Position numbers and translations under genes: made by a program
Assembly (NCBI GenBank): GCA_913054205.1
Contig: CAJXJM010000161.1
Span: 1 to 6,243 of the forward strand
Direction: 5' to 3'
DNA from: an uncultured Rhodospirillaceae bacterium
GTDB lineage: Bacteria; Pseudomonadota; Alphaproteobacteria; Rhodospirillales; UBA2165
Length of the DNA: 6,243 nt
Part shown: positions 1 to 5,528 of the stretch, one piece after another
Position numbering within the stretch: the stretch's first letter is position 1
Layout: each line of letters begins with the position of its first letter
The notes under the pieces: generated by a model
Database searches by the model: none
The model's input: the letters and a program-made list of their open reading frames with translations, nothing else
What the model was told of the DNA's origin: nothing

Positions 1-950
1 GGATTTGGGAACAGTATGATCATCTGGTGATGGGCGATACGGTGCAGCGCCCGGGCGGCGATGCGGCCGTTATCCGCGTGCAAAACACGCAAAAGGGTCT
101 TGCGATCACCACCGATTGCACGCCGCGTTATTGCCTGGCCGATCCGGTTGAAGGCGGCAAGCAGGCGGTCGCTGAAACATGGCGTAATTTAACCTGCGTT
201 GGCGCAAAGCCGCTCGCCATCACTGACAATATGAATTTTGGCAACCCAGAAAAGCCCGGGATCATGGGCCAGTTTGTGGGCGCGATTGAAGGCATTCGGG
301 AAGCCTGTCTTGCGCTTGATTACCCGGTCGTTTCCGGCAATGTTTCGCTCTATAACGAGACCGCCGGCCAGGCGATCTTACCAACACCGGCGATTGGCGC
401 GATTGGCATCATGCCGGACTACCAAAAATCTATCGGCGCGGCATTTACGGGCGAAGGCGAAAGCATTCTTTTGATCGGTGATACGGTTGGTCATTTGGGC
501 CAATCGATTTACCTCCGAGAAATTGCCGGGCGCGAGGAGGGTACGCCGCCAGCCGTCGATCTCGCTGTTGAGCGCCGCAATGGTGATTGTGTACGGGGGC
601 TGATCGAAGCAGGTGATCTAACAGCCTGCCACGATCTCTCAGATGGAGGATTATTGGTCGGTCTCGCTGAAATGGCGATGGCGTCGGATATTGGTGCGGA
701 CATCAATGACTGCTCTGACGATACACCGCTCCATGCATGGGGCTATGGCGAGGATCAGGCGCGCTATCTTGTGACCACCAAAGACGCGGCAAAAATCATC
801 GCGGCTTGTAAAGTGGCAAGCGTGCCAGTCCAGGAAATCGGTGCGACCGGCGGTGCAGATTTAAGCTTCGCCGGAGAAACAATCGCCGTCGCCGAACTCA
901 AAGAAGCCCATGAAAGCTGGCTGCCGGCCTATATGGCGGCCATTGCATAA
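1..950 (+). CDS. purL: Phosphoribosylformylglycinamidine synthase subunit PurL, C-terminal part (5' truncated by window edge)
   Basis: This is the synthetase subunit of the FGAM synthase complex (PurL with PurQ and PurS). It converts formylglycinamide ribotide, glutamine and ATP to formylglycinamidine ribotide in the cytosol, the fourth step of purine synthesis. The open frame runs from base 3 with no start in the window; the first residues read IWEQYDHLVMGDTV, a typical internal PurL stretch, so the ATG at 27 is internal. The visible ~315 residues are the second AIRS-like half. Motifs include CLADPVEGGKQAV, TDNMNFGNPEKP, SGNVSLYNE and the C-terminal CHDLSDGGL, which belong to the nucleotide/phosphate-binding core. 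Small-type PurL proteins are roughly 730-740 residues long, so more than half lies to the left. The frame is intact to its TAA stop. No intrinsic terminator follows, so some read-through into bolA is possible. Confidence 0.97.
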   Translation, partial: IWEQYDHLVMGDTVQRPGGDAAVIRVQNTQKGLAITTDCTPRYCLADPVEGGKQAVAETWRNLTCVGAKPLAITDNMNFGNPEKPGIMGQFVGAIEGIREACLALDYPVVSGNVSLYNETAGQAILPTPAIGAIGIMPDYQKSIGAAFTGEGESILLIGDTVGHLGQSIYLREIAGREEGTPPAVDLAVERRNGDCVRGLIEAGDLTACHDLSDGGLLVGLAEMAMASDIGADINDCSDDTPLHAWGYGEDQARYLVTTKDAAKIIAACKVASVPVQEIGATGGADLSFAGETIAVAELKEAHESWLPAYMAAIA

Positions 951-1076
951 GAGTAATCCTTGATTCTAAACACTTTTTTCGAAGGTACCGGGTACATTGT
1001 TGATTATTAGTACATAAGCGATTATTTATTAGAACAATCGTTCTATAACCCTAGGGATTTTAGGGGCGATATTTTG

Positions 1077-1107
1077 GACGCAATCGGGTAAAACTGCGTC
1101 ATATAAT
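1077..1107 (+). promoter_or_regulatory. Candidate bolA-grxD promoter: TATAAT box with an upstream dyad
   Basis: A perfect TATAAT lies at 1102-1107. Immediately upstream is an inverted repeat, GACGCA (1077-1082) and TGCGTC (1095-1100), separated by 12 nt. No good -35 hexamer sits 16-18 nt upstream of the TATAAT; the nearest TTGGAC (1074-1079) is 22 nt away. A promoter here would therefore be weak or activator-dependent, with the dyad covering the -35 zone. Transcription would start near 1114, leaving a very short leader before bolA. This is inferred from sequence pattern only. Confidence 0.4.
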
Positions 1108-1131
1108 GCGTAGTAGAAGGAATTAAGACCA

Positions 1132-1371
1132 ATGGCGATGGATGTTGCAGAAGTTGAGAGGCTGATTAAAGAAGGTCTGCCGGATGCTGAGGTTCATATC
1201 GAAGATTTGCGCGGTGACGGCGATCATTATGCCGCCTATGTCGCCTCAAAATCGTTCGAAGGTGTCTCTCGCGTAAAACAACATCAGATGGTCTACGCGG
1301 CGTTGCAAGGTAAGATGGGCACTGATTTACATGCCTTGGCCTTGCAAACAAGCGTTCCGGAAGCTACTTAA
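1132..1371 (+). CDS. bolA: BolA family protein (partner of CGFS glutaredoxin)
   Basis: This is a 79-residue cytosolic protein of the BolA/IbaG family. Members form [2Fe-2S]-bridged or apo heterodimers with monothiol CGFS glutaredoxins and take part in Fe-S cluster trafficking and iron signalling. The family signature is visible: FEG at 42-44, SRV at 46-48 and HQMVYAAL at 51-58, with the invariant histidine at H51. H32, in the loop before the central strand (DHYAAYV), is the likely variable-loop cluster ligand. The length is normal for the short form. The start at 1132 is preceded by AGAAGGA (1115-1121) at a spacing of 10 nt; the second ATG, two codons later, would be too far away. The next gene, 27 bp downstream, encodes the expected partner, which supports an operon. 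Whether it is the BolA or IbaG subtype cannot be settled by eye. Confidence 0.93.
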   Translation: MAMDVAEVERLIKEGLPDAEVHIEDLRGDGDHYAAYVASKSFEGVSRVKQHQMVYAALQGKMGTDLHALALQTSVPEAT

Positions 1372-1398
1372 CTCTTATAGTTTCGAAATAAAGGAAGA

Positions 1399-1746
1399 AT
1401 GATGAGCGACAATCCAGTATTTGATCGGATTAAATCCGAAATCGATGACAGCCCGGTAACCTTGTTTATGAAGGGCTCACCGATGTTTCCGCAATGCGGT
1501 TTCTCGTCGGCTGTTGTCCAAGCGCTGACCATGATGGGCGTTAAATTTAAAGGCGTTGACGTGTTGGCCGATACGGAAATCCGCGAAGGCATCAAACAAT
1601 TTAGCGAATGGCCGACCATTCCGCAGCTCTATGTTAAAGGCGAGTTTGTTGGGGGTTGCGATATCATCCGCGAAATGTATGAAAACGGCGAATTGCAGAA
1701 AATGTTTGAAGAAAAAGGTATCGAATTCGAAGAAGTTAAACACTAA
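1399..1746 (+). CDS. grxD: Monothiol glutaredoxin, Grx4/GrxD type (CGFS)
   Basis: This cytosolic glutaredoxin-fold protein binds a glutathione-ligated [2Fe-2S] cluster and delivers it to other proteins or to BolA, rather than acting mainly as a thiol reductase. The CGFS active site is at residues 33-36. The glutathione-binding lysine is K25 (FMKG), the cis-proline segment WPTIPQLYV is at 71-79, and GGCDI at 85-89 gives the conserved glycines and aspartate. At 115 residues it is full length for the single-domain family. Two adjacent ATGs compete. The SD-like AAGGAAG (1391-1397) leaves only 1-3 nt to the ATG at 1399 but a few nt more to the ATG at 1402, so the true start may be 1402 (114 residues). 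It follows bolA by 27 bp and precedes a strong terminator, so bolA-grxD forms a closed unit. Confidence 0.96.
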   Translation: MMSDNPVFDRIKSEIDDSPVTLFMKGSPMFPQCGFSSAVVQALTMMGVKFKGVDVLADTEIREGIKQFSEWPTIPQLYVKGEFVGGCDIIREMYENGELQKMFEEKGIEFEEVKH

Positions 1747-1766
1747 ACTCTTCGCGATCAAAATCT

Positions 1767-1799
1767 AAAAAGCCGCTCATTTATGTGAGCGGCTTTTTT
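1767..1799. terminator. Strong intrinsic terminator after grxD, likely bidirectional
   Basis: AGCCGCTCA (1771-1779) pairs with TGAGCGGCT (1786-1794) around a 6-nt loop. Flanking A and T runs extend the stem to 13 bp and provide a T tail at 1794-1799. On the opposite strand the A run at 1767-1771 gives a T tail too. The hairpin therefore serves grxD (+ strand) and can also stop transcription from the FAH-family gene ending at 1820 (- strand). Confidence 0.93.
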
Positions 1800-1819
1800 A
1801 ATGAAGTGTATCGACCCTA

Positions 1820-2731
1820 TCAGTCCCCTTGAACAACCGGATTGCAGAGTTCACCGATGCCTTCAATTTCAAGTTTGATGTCGTCGCCGGGTTTGAGGAA
1901 GATTCCCCGGAAAACACCGACGCCAGCGCAAGTGCCGGTGGCGATGATGTCGCCAGGACGGAGCGGGACCTGCTTGGTTAAAGACACGATCAGTTCAGCG
2001 ATTGAAAAAACCATGTCATTCGTATTGTCATCCTGCATCACTTCACCCGAGATGGTGGTTTTGATGTTGAGGTTCTGCGGATCACCGATTTTACTGGCAG
2101 GGATTATCCAAGGGCCCATCGGCGCGGAGGTGTCAAAGGATTTATGGCGGAACCAATCCATGCCGAAATTCCAGTCTGTCCGGCGCCCAACATCGCGGGC
2201 GGAGACATCATTAAAGATCGTGTAACCAACGACGATATCCATTGCATTATCTAACGTCAGGTGATGACCTTCATGGCCAATGACCGCCGCAAGCTCAACT
2301 TCCCAATCGTATTTCTGAGAATAATCCTTGGGCAGGCGAATATCATCATTCGGACCAATGATAGCGCCGTTGGATTTCAGGAAAAATAGCGGCTCAATAG
2401 TGGATTTATCGAGCTCATTCCCCATTTCCTTGGCATGGCCATAATAATTTGCGCCGGCGCAATACATCGTGCCGGGGTTGCTGAACGGTGCGCACAACTT
2501 TATATCGCCAATAGCTGTCGCGCTGGTTGATGGGCTGTTGGCGATTTTGCCGAGGACGGGCTCTAAATCCGTCCAGCGGCGGATAGCGGTATCAAGGCTG
2601 GAGCCATCAATGCCGGAATCCGGTCCATGAAAAGCAATTTCGGAAGCTAAGTTAAAGACAAAGCCATCGACTTCAATACCGGCTTTGGTGGCGCCATTGT
2701 CGTCGTAGGATAAAAGTTTATAAGATGCCAT
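1820..2731 (-). CDS. Fumarylacetoacetate hydrolase (FAH) family protein
   Basis: This is a cytosolic metal-dependent enzyme of the FAH superfamily, which includes fumarylacetoacetate and acylpyruvate hydrolases and 2-hydroxyhepta-2,4-diene-1,7-dioate isomerases/decarboxylases of aromatic breakdown. The protein has 303 residues. After a small N-terminal region (1-80), the catalytic fold shows CAGANYYGHAKEM (91-103), the metal-ligand glutamates E144 and E146 in DWEVELAAVIG, and the third ligand D175 in FNDVSARD. PMGPWI (204-209) and the C-terminal TGTCAGVG (266-273) follow; the usual form of the last motif is TGTPAGVG, so proline is replaced by cysteine. The chosen start gives MASYKLLSYD and has AAAGGGA 9 nt upstream (2741-2747). 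The frame stays open further upstream, but that extension is unlike the family. It is the last gene of the leftward unit, 82 bp after the oxidoreductase, with no obvious promoter of its own. The substrate cannot be assigned. Confidence 0.92.
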   Translation of the reverse strand: MASYKLLSYDDNGATKAGIEVDGFVFNLASEIAFHGPDSGIDGSSLDTAIRRWTDLEPVLGKIANSPSTSATAIGDIKLCAPFSNPGTMYCAGANYYGHAKEMGNELDKSTIEPLFFLKSNGAIIGPNDDIRLPKDYSQKYDWEVELAAVIGHEGHHLTLDNAMDIVVGYTIFNDVSARDVGRRTDWNFGMDWFRHKSFDTSAPMGPWIIPASKIGDPQNLNIKTTISGEVMQDDNTNDMVFSIAELIVSLTKQVPLRPGDIIATGTCAGVGVFRGIFLKPGDDIKLEIEGIGELCNPVVQGD

Positions 2732-2813
2732 TTGAATGGTTCCCTTTGGGTTTCTCTTAATATTGATGTTTTGATGGCAGACCTTAGCAATCGAGAACGG
2801 CGAACAAAACAGC

Positions 2814-4025
2814 TTATTGATTGCTGTCCGCCCAATGGGCATCAATATGAGAATGCGCCAATATGTCCGCGGCATTGCCGTCCGGAGGATAAATGTAGCT
2901 GCCATTGATCTTTTGTTTGAGCGCCTTGGCCTCTGGCCCGGTCATTACAATCTGGCGATCCCATCCTTTGGTGAGGAGCGCGCCAATTTCACCGAGATCA
3001 ACGCAAGTCGAATAATCGGGCTGGGCATATTTCTGGTGCGGTAGACCAAGCAGGCTATGGACAGCGTTATATCCTGCATGGGCTCCCATTGGCATGGCAT
3101 GTTGGCAGGACATCAGCGCCATATGAGCATCATCAGCCTTGGCCGCCGCAATATCACCCGCGGCAAAAATATTTTTAACGCCGTTTACCCGCAAAGAGCC
3201 ATCAACCGTTAGGCGGCCTGAAGCATCTCGTTCGACATCCAGAAGATCGGCTAGCGGATTGGCTTGAAGTCCGGTCGTGACGATGACTGTGGCGGTTTCG
3301 ATTTCTTCTCCATCAGCCAGCAAGATTGAATTCAATGTAATATTTGTAATTGTTTGACCAAGTTTGACCAAGATGTTCGCTTCTTTGAACGCTTGTTCAA
3401 ACACCTCCGCCGTTGTTTCGCTTGGCGCCGGACCAATATGATCAGCCTGATCTATCAAGAGGATTTCAATGGCAGCCGCGGTCGCATCATCGCTATGGAC
3501 GTGGATGCGGCTCCTGAGTTCCATTGCCATTTCGATTCCAGTTATGCCTGCACCCAGAATCACAAACCGGTTTTGGCCGCCGATATTTTTAAGGCGGGCG
3601 ACTTTTAATAGATGGCCATCGAGCGCGATCGCGGCTTGGTAGGAGTTAATATTCCAGCTGTGTTCCTTAAGTCCTGGAATAGGCAGCGATTTAGATACGC
3701 TGCCCGCTGCTAGAATTAACTGATCATAGCTGATCTCCATTTCCAACGCGCGCGTCATTTTTATTGAAATTGTGTGTTCGGTAGGCACGATTTTGCTCAC
3801 CAATCCCTCAACAAAGTTTATGCCGAGAGTATCCAGCATCGGACGAAATGGCACCCGCATTTTTTCAGGATTGCTCTCATAAAGACGTGGCCGCATGACG
3901 AGAAAGTCGTTTTGGGAAACCAAAGTGATGTTAATGTTGCCGTCATTTTCTTTATTTTCAAAGGCTGCGGTTAAGGCCGCCTTGAGGCCGGCGAAACCGC
4001 CTCCGACGATAATTAATTTCTTCAT
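2814..4025 (-). CDS. FAD/NAD(P)-dependent oxidoreductase, NDH-2-like
   Basis: This is a 403-residue flavoprotein of the pyridine nucleotide-disulfide oxidoreductase fold, closest by eye to type II NADH:quinone dehydrogenases. The FAD dinucleotide motif GGGFAG is at residues 8-13 directly after the first strand, LILAAGS at 103-109 is the loop before the second domain, the NAD(P)-binding GAGITG is at 158-163, and the second FAD motif FAAGDIAA is at 287-294. The C-terminal region (about 340-385, with CVDLGEIGALLTKGWDR) resembles the NDH-2-like tail. There is no CxxxxC redox disulfide and no clear membrane helix, so peripheral membrane binding is possible but not shown. The ATG at 4025 has GGAAG 8 nt upstream (4034-4038); an in-frame TTG at 4040 overlaps that SD and is rejected. 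It follows the Rrf2 gene by 17 nt, so the two are almost certainly co-transcribed and probably co-regulated. The electron acceptor is unknown. Confidence 0.88.
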   Translation of the reverse strand: MKKLIIVGGGFAGLKAALTAAFENKENDGNINITLVSQNDFLVMRPRLYESNPEKMRVPFRPMLDTLGINFVEGLVSKIVPTEHTISIKMTRALEMEISYDQLILAAGSVSKSLPIPGLKEHSWNINSYQAAIALDGHLLKVARLKNIGGQNRFVILGAGITGIEMAMELRSRIHVHSDDATAAAIEILLIDQADHIGPAPSETTAEVFEQAFKEANILVKLGQTITNITLNSILLADGEEIETATVIVTTGLQANPLADLLDVERDASGRLTVDGSLRVNGVKNIFAAGDIAAAKADDAHMALMSCQHAMPMGAHAGYNAVHSLLGLPHQKYAQPDYSTCVDLGEIGALLTKGWDRQIVMTGPEAKALKQKINGSYIYPPDGNAADILAHSHIDAHWADSNQ

Positions 4026-4042
4026 ATTCTCATCTTCCAAAA

Positions 4043-4561
4043 TTATTTTGCTGATTGTCTATTAGATTGTTTGGCCTCAAACCAAGCGATGGATTTTTTC
4101 ATAAAAGCGCGTGGAATTTTTTTGCCGGTACGCTCGGCGATATCAGCCAGGCTGTGGCCGGCGAGCGCCTCGCGCATGCGCTGTTCGCCTTCAAGCATGA
4201 CCGCATGAATGCCGCAGACACCAGAGGTGGCCCAAATGGGCGGACTGCCTTTGTGCAGAACACAGCCATGTCGGATGTCTTTGCACTGGAAGAGAGGTTT
4301 TTTCCCTTCCAGCGCATCTGCAACGTCGAGAACGCTGATTTCTTTCGCCGGACGCTTTAGCTCAAAGCCACCCTTAATGCCTTCTACCGATTGAACAATC
4401 CCGGCTTTTTGAAGCTGAGTGAATAATTTTGCGACATAGGACGGAGAGATGCCCTGAAATTCGGCCATGTCTTTGCTGCTCGGCAAAAAATCTTCTTTTG
4501 GGAAAACCAAATATAGCAGGCAATGCAAACCGTATTCGACGCTGCTTCCATATAAACTCAT
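4043..4561 (-). CDS. Rrf2 family transcriptional regulator, probable Fe-S or redox sensor
   Basis: This is a 172-residue dimeric winged-helix DNA-binding protein of the family containing IscR, NsrR, RirA and CymR. The N-terminus YGLHCLLYLV (10-19) is the typical first helix. SSKDMAEFQGISPSYVAKLFTQL (28-50) holds the helix-turn-helix, GIKGGFELKRP (61-71) the wing, and ISVLDVADALEG (75-86) the start of the dimer helix. Three cysteines follow at 93, 100 and 116, with H99, H103 and H119 nearby. The first matches the position of the first Fe-S ligand of IscR and NsrR, but the spacing (7, then 16) is wider than the usual 6-8 and 6. Cluster binding is therefore inferred, not certain. The start has GGAG (4568-4571) 6 nt upstream, and this SD lies inside the operator-like dyad. 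It is first in the three-gene unit, which fits autoregulation and control of the oxidoreductase and FAH enzyme. Confidence 0.93.
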   Translation of the reverse strand: MSLYGSSVEYGLHCLLYLVFPKEDFLPSSKDMAEFQGISPSYVAKLFTQLQKAGIVQSVEGIKGGFELKRPAKEISVLDVADALEGKKPLFQCKDIRHGCVLHKGSPPIWATSGVCGIHAVMLEGEQRMREALAGHSLADIAERTGKKIPRAFMKKSIAWFEAKQSNRQSAK

Positions 4562-4565
4562 TTTA

Positions 4566-4590
4566 AACTCCGATTTAATTTATCGGAGTT
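4566..4590. promoter_or_regulatory. Operator-like perfect dyad O1 over the Rrf2 gene start of transcription
   Basis: AACTCCGAT (4566-4574) and ATCGGAGTT (4582-4590) form a perfect 9-bp inverted repeat around a 7-bp AT-only spacer (25 bp). It touches the -10 box, covers the predicted transcription start near 4581 and contains the gene's GGAG Shine-Dalgarno sequence. The size and symmetry fit a dimeric Rrf2 regulator acting as a repressor. Binding by the adjacent gene product is inferred. Confidence 0.72.
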
Positions 4591-4616
4591 ATAACAGTGC
4601 AAATTTTGGAAGCCAA
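4588..4616 (-). promoter_or_regulatory. Sigma-70-type promoter of the Rrf2-oxidoreductase-FAH unit
   Basis: Read on the - strand, a -35 TTGGCT (4611-4616) and a -10 TATAAC (4588-4593; five of six to consensus) are separated by 17 bp. Transcription would start near 4581, giving a leader of about 20 nt before the Rrf2 gene. The promoter lies between the two dyads O1 and O2. Confidence 0.7.
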
Positions 4617-4620
4617 CATA

Positions 4621-4645
4621 AACTTAGATATTTTTTGTCGGAGTA
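4621..4645. promoter_or_regulatory. Second, degenerate operator-like copy O2 upstream of the -35
   Basis: Aligned without gaps to O1, this 25-bp stretch keeps 18 of 25 positions. The left half is AACTtaGAT and the right half gTCGGAGTa, with the same 7-bp spacing. It ends 5 bp upstream of the -35 and begins 55 bp from O1, about five helical turns, so regulator dimers on O1 and O2 would lie on roughly the same face of the DNA. Confidence 0.55.
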
Positions 4646-4654
4646 TTAATTTAT

Positions 4655-4683
4655 AAAAAAAGCCGCCCATTTAAGAGCGGCTT
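4655..4683 (-). terminator. Intrinsic terminator of rpsD
   Basis: On the - strand, AAGCCGC (complement of 4677-4683) pairs with GCGGCTT (complement of 4660-4666) around a 10-nt loop, followed by a run of T (complement of 4655-4661). It lies 27 bp downstream of the rpsD stop and separates rpsD from the leftward Rrf2 promoter. Confidence 0.88.
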
Positions 4684-4709
4684 CTTTTAATTTGAATTCC
4701 CGAAAATTC

Positions 4710-5324
4710 TTATCGGGAATAAAACTCGATCACGAGGTTCGGTTCCATCTGCACCGGATACGGTACATCGGCCAGGCCAGGCTGGCGTGTGTAGGAGCCT
4801 TTGCATTTTGCCGGATCGACAGTCATGTAATCCGGAATGTCGCGTTCTTGCGATGCAATCGCTTCCAGAACCAGCGGCAAATCGCGTGATTTTTCTTTGA
4901 CTTCGACAACATCGTTATCTTTAACCATATAAGACGGGATGTTGACGCGAATGCCGTTAACGCGAATGTGGCCGTGGTTGATGAACTGACGGGCCGCAAA
5001 AACGGTTGGCACAAATTTCATCCGGTAGATCACTGCATCTAAGCGGCGCTCAAGAATACCGATGAGATTTTCCGAGGTATCACCTTTGCGGCGCACGGCT
5101 TCTTTGTAGTAGCGGCGGAACTGTTTTTCGGAAATATTGCCGTAATAGCCTTTGAGTTTCTGCTTGGCTTGCAATTGAATGCCGTAATCAGATGGCTTTT
5201 TGCGGCGCTGACCATGTAGGCCGGGGCCATATTCACGTGTGTTAAAAGGTGATTTAGGTCGACCCCACAAATTACAGCGGAGGCGACGATCGATTTTATA
5301 TTTCGACCGAATACGCTTAGTCAT
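4710..5324 (-). CDS. rpsD: 30S ribosomal protein S4
   Basis: This is a primary 16S rRNA-binding protein that nucleates assembly of the 30S body and helps set decoding accuracy. At 204 residues it is the usual bacterial length. The N-terminus [14 protein letters not shown] is followed by the S4-typical [16 protein letters not shown] (33-48) and KQKLKGYYG (54-62). The S4 RNA-binding domain spans about 92-150 ([32 protein letters not shown]), and the protein ends in VIEFYSR. It lacks the N-terminal zinc cysteine cluster found in some S4 proteins. The ATG at 5324 has only a weak SD-like GTGAG about 9 nt upstream. The gene stands alone, with its own promoter, structured leader and terminator, rather than in the alpha operon with rpoA as in E. 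coli. Autoregulation by S4 is possible but unproven here. Confidence 0.98.
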   Translation of the reverse strand: MTKRIRSKYKIDRRLRCNLWGRPKSPFNTREYGPGLHGQRRKKPSDYGIQLQAKQKLKGYYGNISEKQFRRYYKEAVRRKGDTSENLIGILERRLDAVIYRMKFVPTVFAARQFINHGHIRVNGIRVNIPSYMVKDNDVVEVKEKSRDLPLVLEAIASQERDIPDYMTVDPAKCKGSYTRQPGLADVPYPVQMEPNLVIEFYSR

Positions 5325-5468
5325 ATTTTTGTTCTCACTTTGTTAGAGATAGATGCCCACAGGATTTTTCTGCGCCTCTATCGATTATTCTTGTCCCGGT
5401 AGGTCTTCTTACCTAGCGAAGACGGAATATCTAATGTTTCTCAAATATTCACGTTTCCGGGAATGAAG
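5325..5468 (-). promoter_or_regulatory. Structured rpsD 5' leader, about 144 nt, possible three-way junction
   Basis: Read on the - strand, stem P1 pairs 5457-5462 (CCGGGA on +) with 5394-5399 (TCCCGG). Inside it, P2 pairs 5425-5430 with 5445-5450 (GAATAT/ATATTC) and P3 pairs 5403-5408 with 5418-5423 (GTCTTC/GAAGAC). The junction strands are 6, 1 and 3 nt. A competing hairpin TAGGT/ACCTA (5400-5404 with 5411-5415) overlaps P3. Nearer the start codon, P4 pairs 5348-5353 with 5377-5382 (GATAGA/TCTATC), with an inner helix 5358-5362/5370-5374. The pairings were found by eye. A regulatory role, for example S4 feedback, is inference. Confidence 0.45.
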
Positions 5469-5474
5469 GCGCGC

Positions 5475-5502
5475 ACTATAGGCATTTGTGGTGATGTGTC
5501 AA
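5475..5502 (-). promoter_or_regulatory. rpsD promoter, near-consensus with GC-rich discriminator
   Basis: On the - strand, a perfect -35 TTGACA (5497-5502) and a -10 TATAGT (5475-5480) are separated by 16 bp. They are followed by a GCGCGCC discriminator (5468-5474) up to the predicted start near 5468. Strong -35/-10 elements with a GC-rich discriminator are typical of stringently controlled ribosomal promoters; that control is inferred. The -35 lies 26 bp past the stop of the upstream HNH gene. Confidence 0.85.
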
Positions 5503-5528
5503 CAGCTCGACCGGCTATTTACGCGCTT

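Noticed and set aside
951..1000. Intrinsic terminator after purL
   Set aside because: A T-run (974-979) is present but no stable GC-rich stem precedes it; the GTACC/GGTAC dyad follows the T-run and has only a 1-nt centre.
1031..1044. AGAAC-N4-GTTCT as a LexA/SOS box
   Set aside because: GAAC-N4-GTTC is the Gram-positive (Cheo box) form; alphaproteobacterial LexA recognises a direct repeat GTTC-N7-GTTC. Neither bolA nor purL is an SOS gene.
2732..2905. 58-residue N-terminal extension of the FAH-family protein
   Set aside because: The frame is open but overlaps the end of the oxidoreductase gene and does not resemble the family; the ATG at 2731 has a good SD (AAAGGGA) at 9 nt and a family-like N-terminus.
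4026..4040. TTG start five codons upstream of the oxidoreductase ATG
   Set aside because: The TTG overlaps the SD (GGAAG) of the ATG at 4025, and the ATG start puts the FAD motif at the usual distance from the N-terminus.
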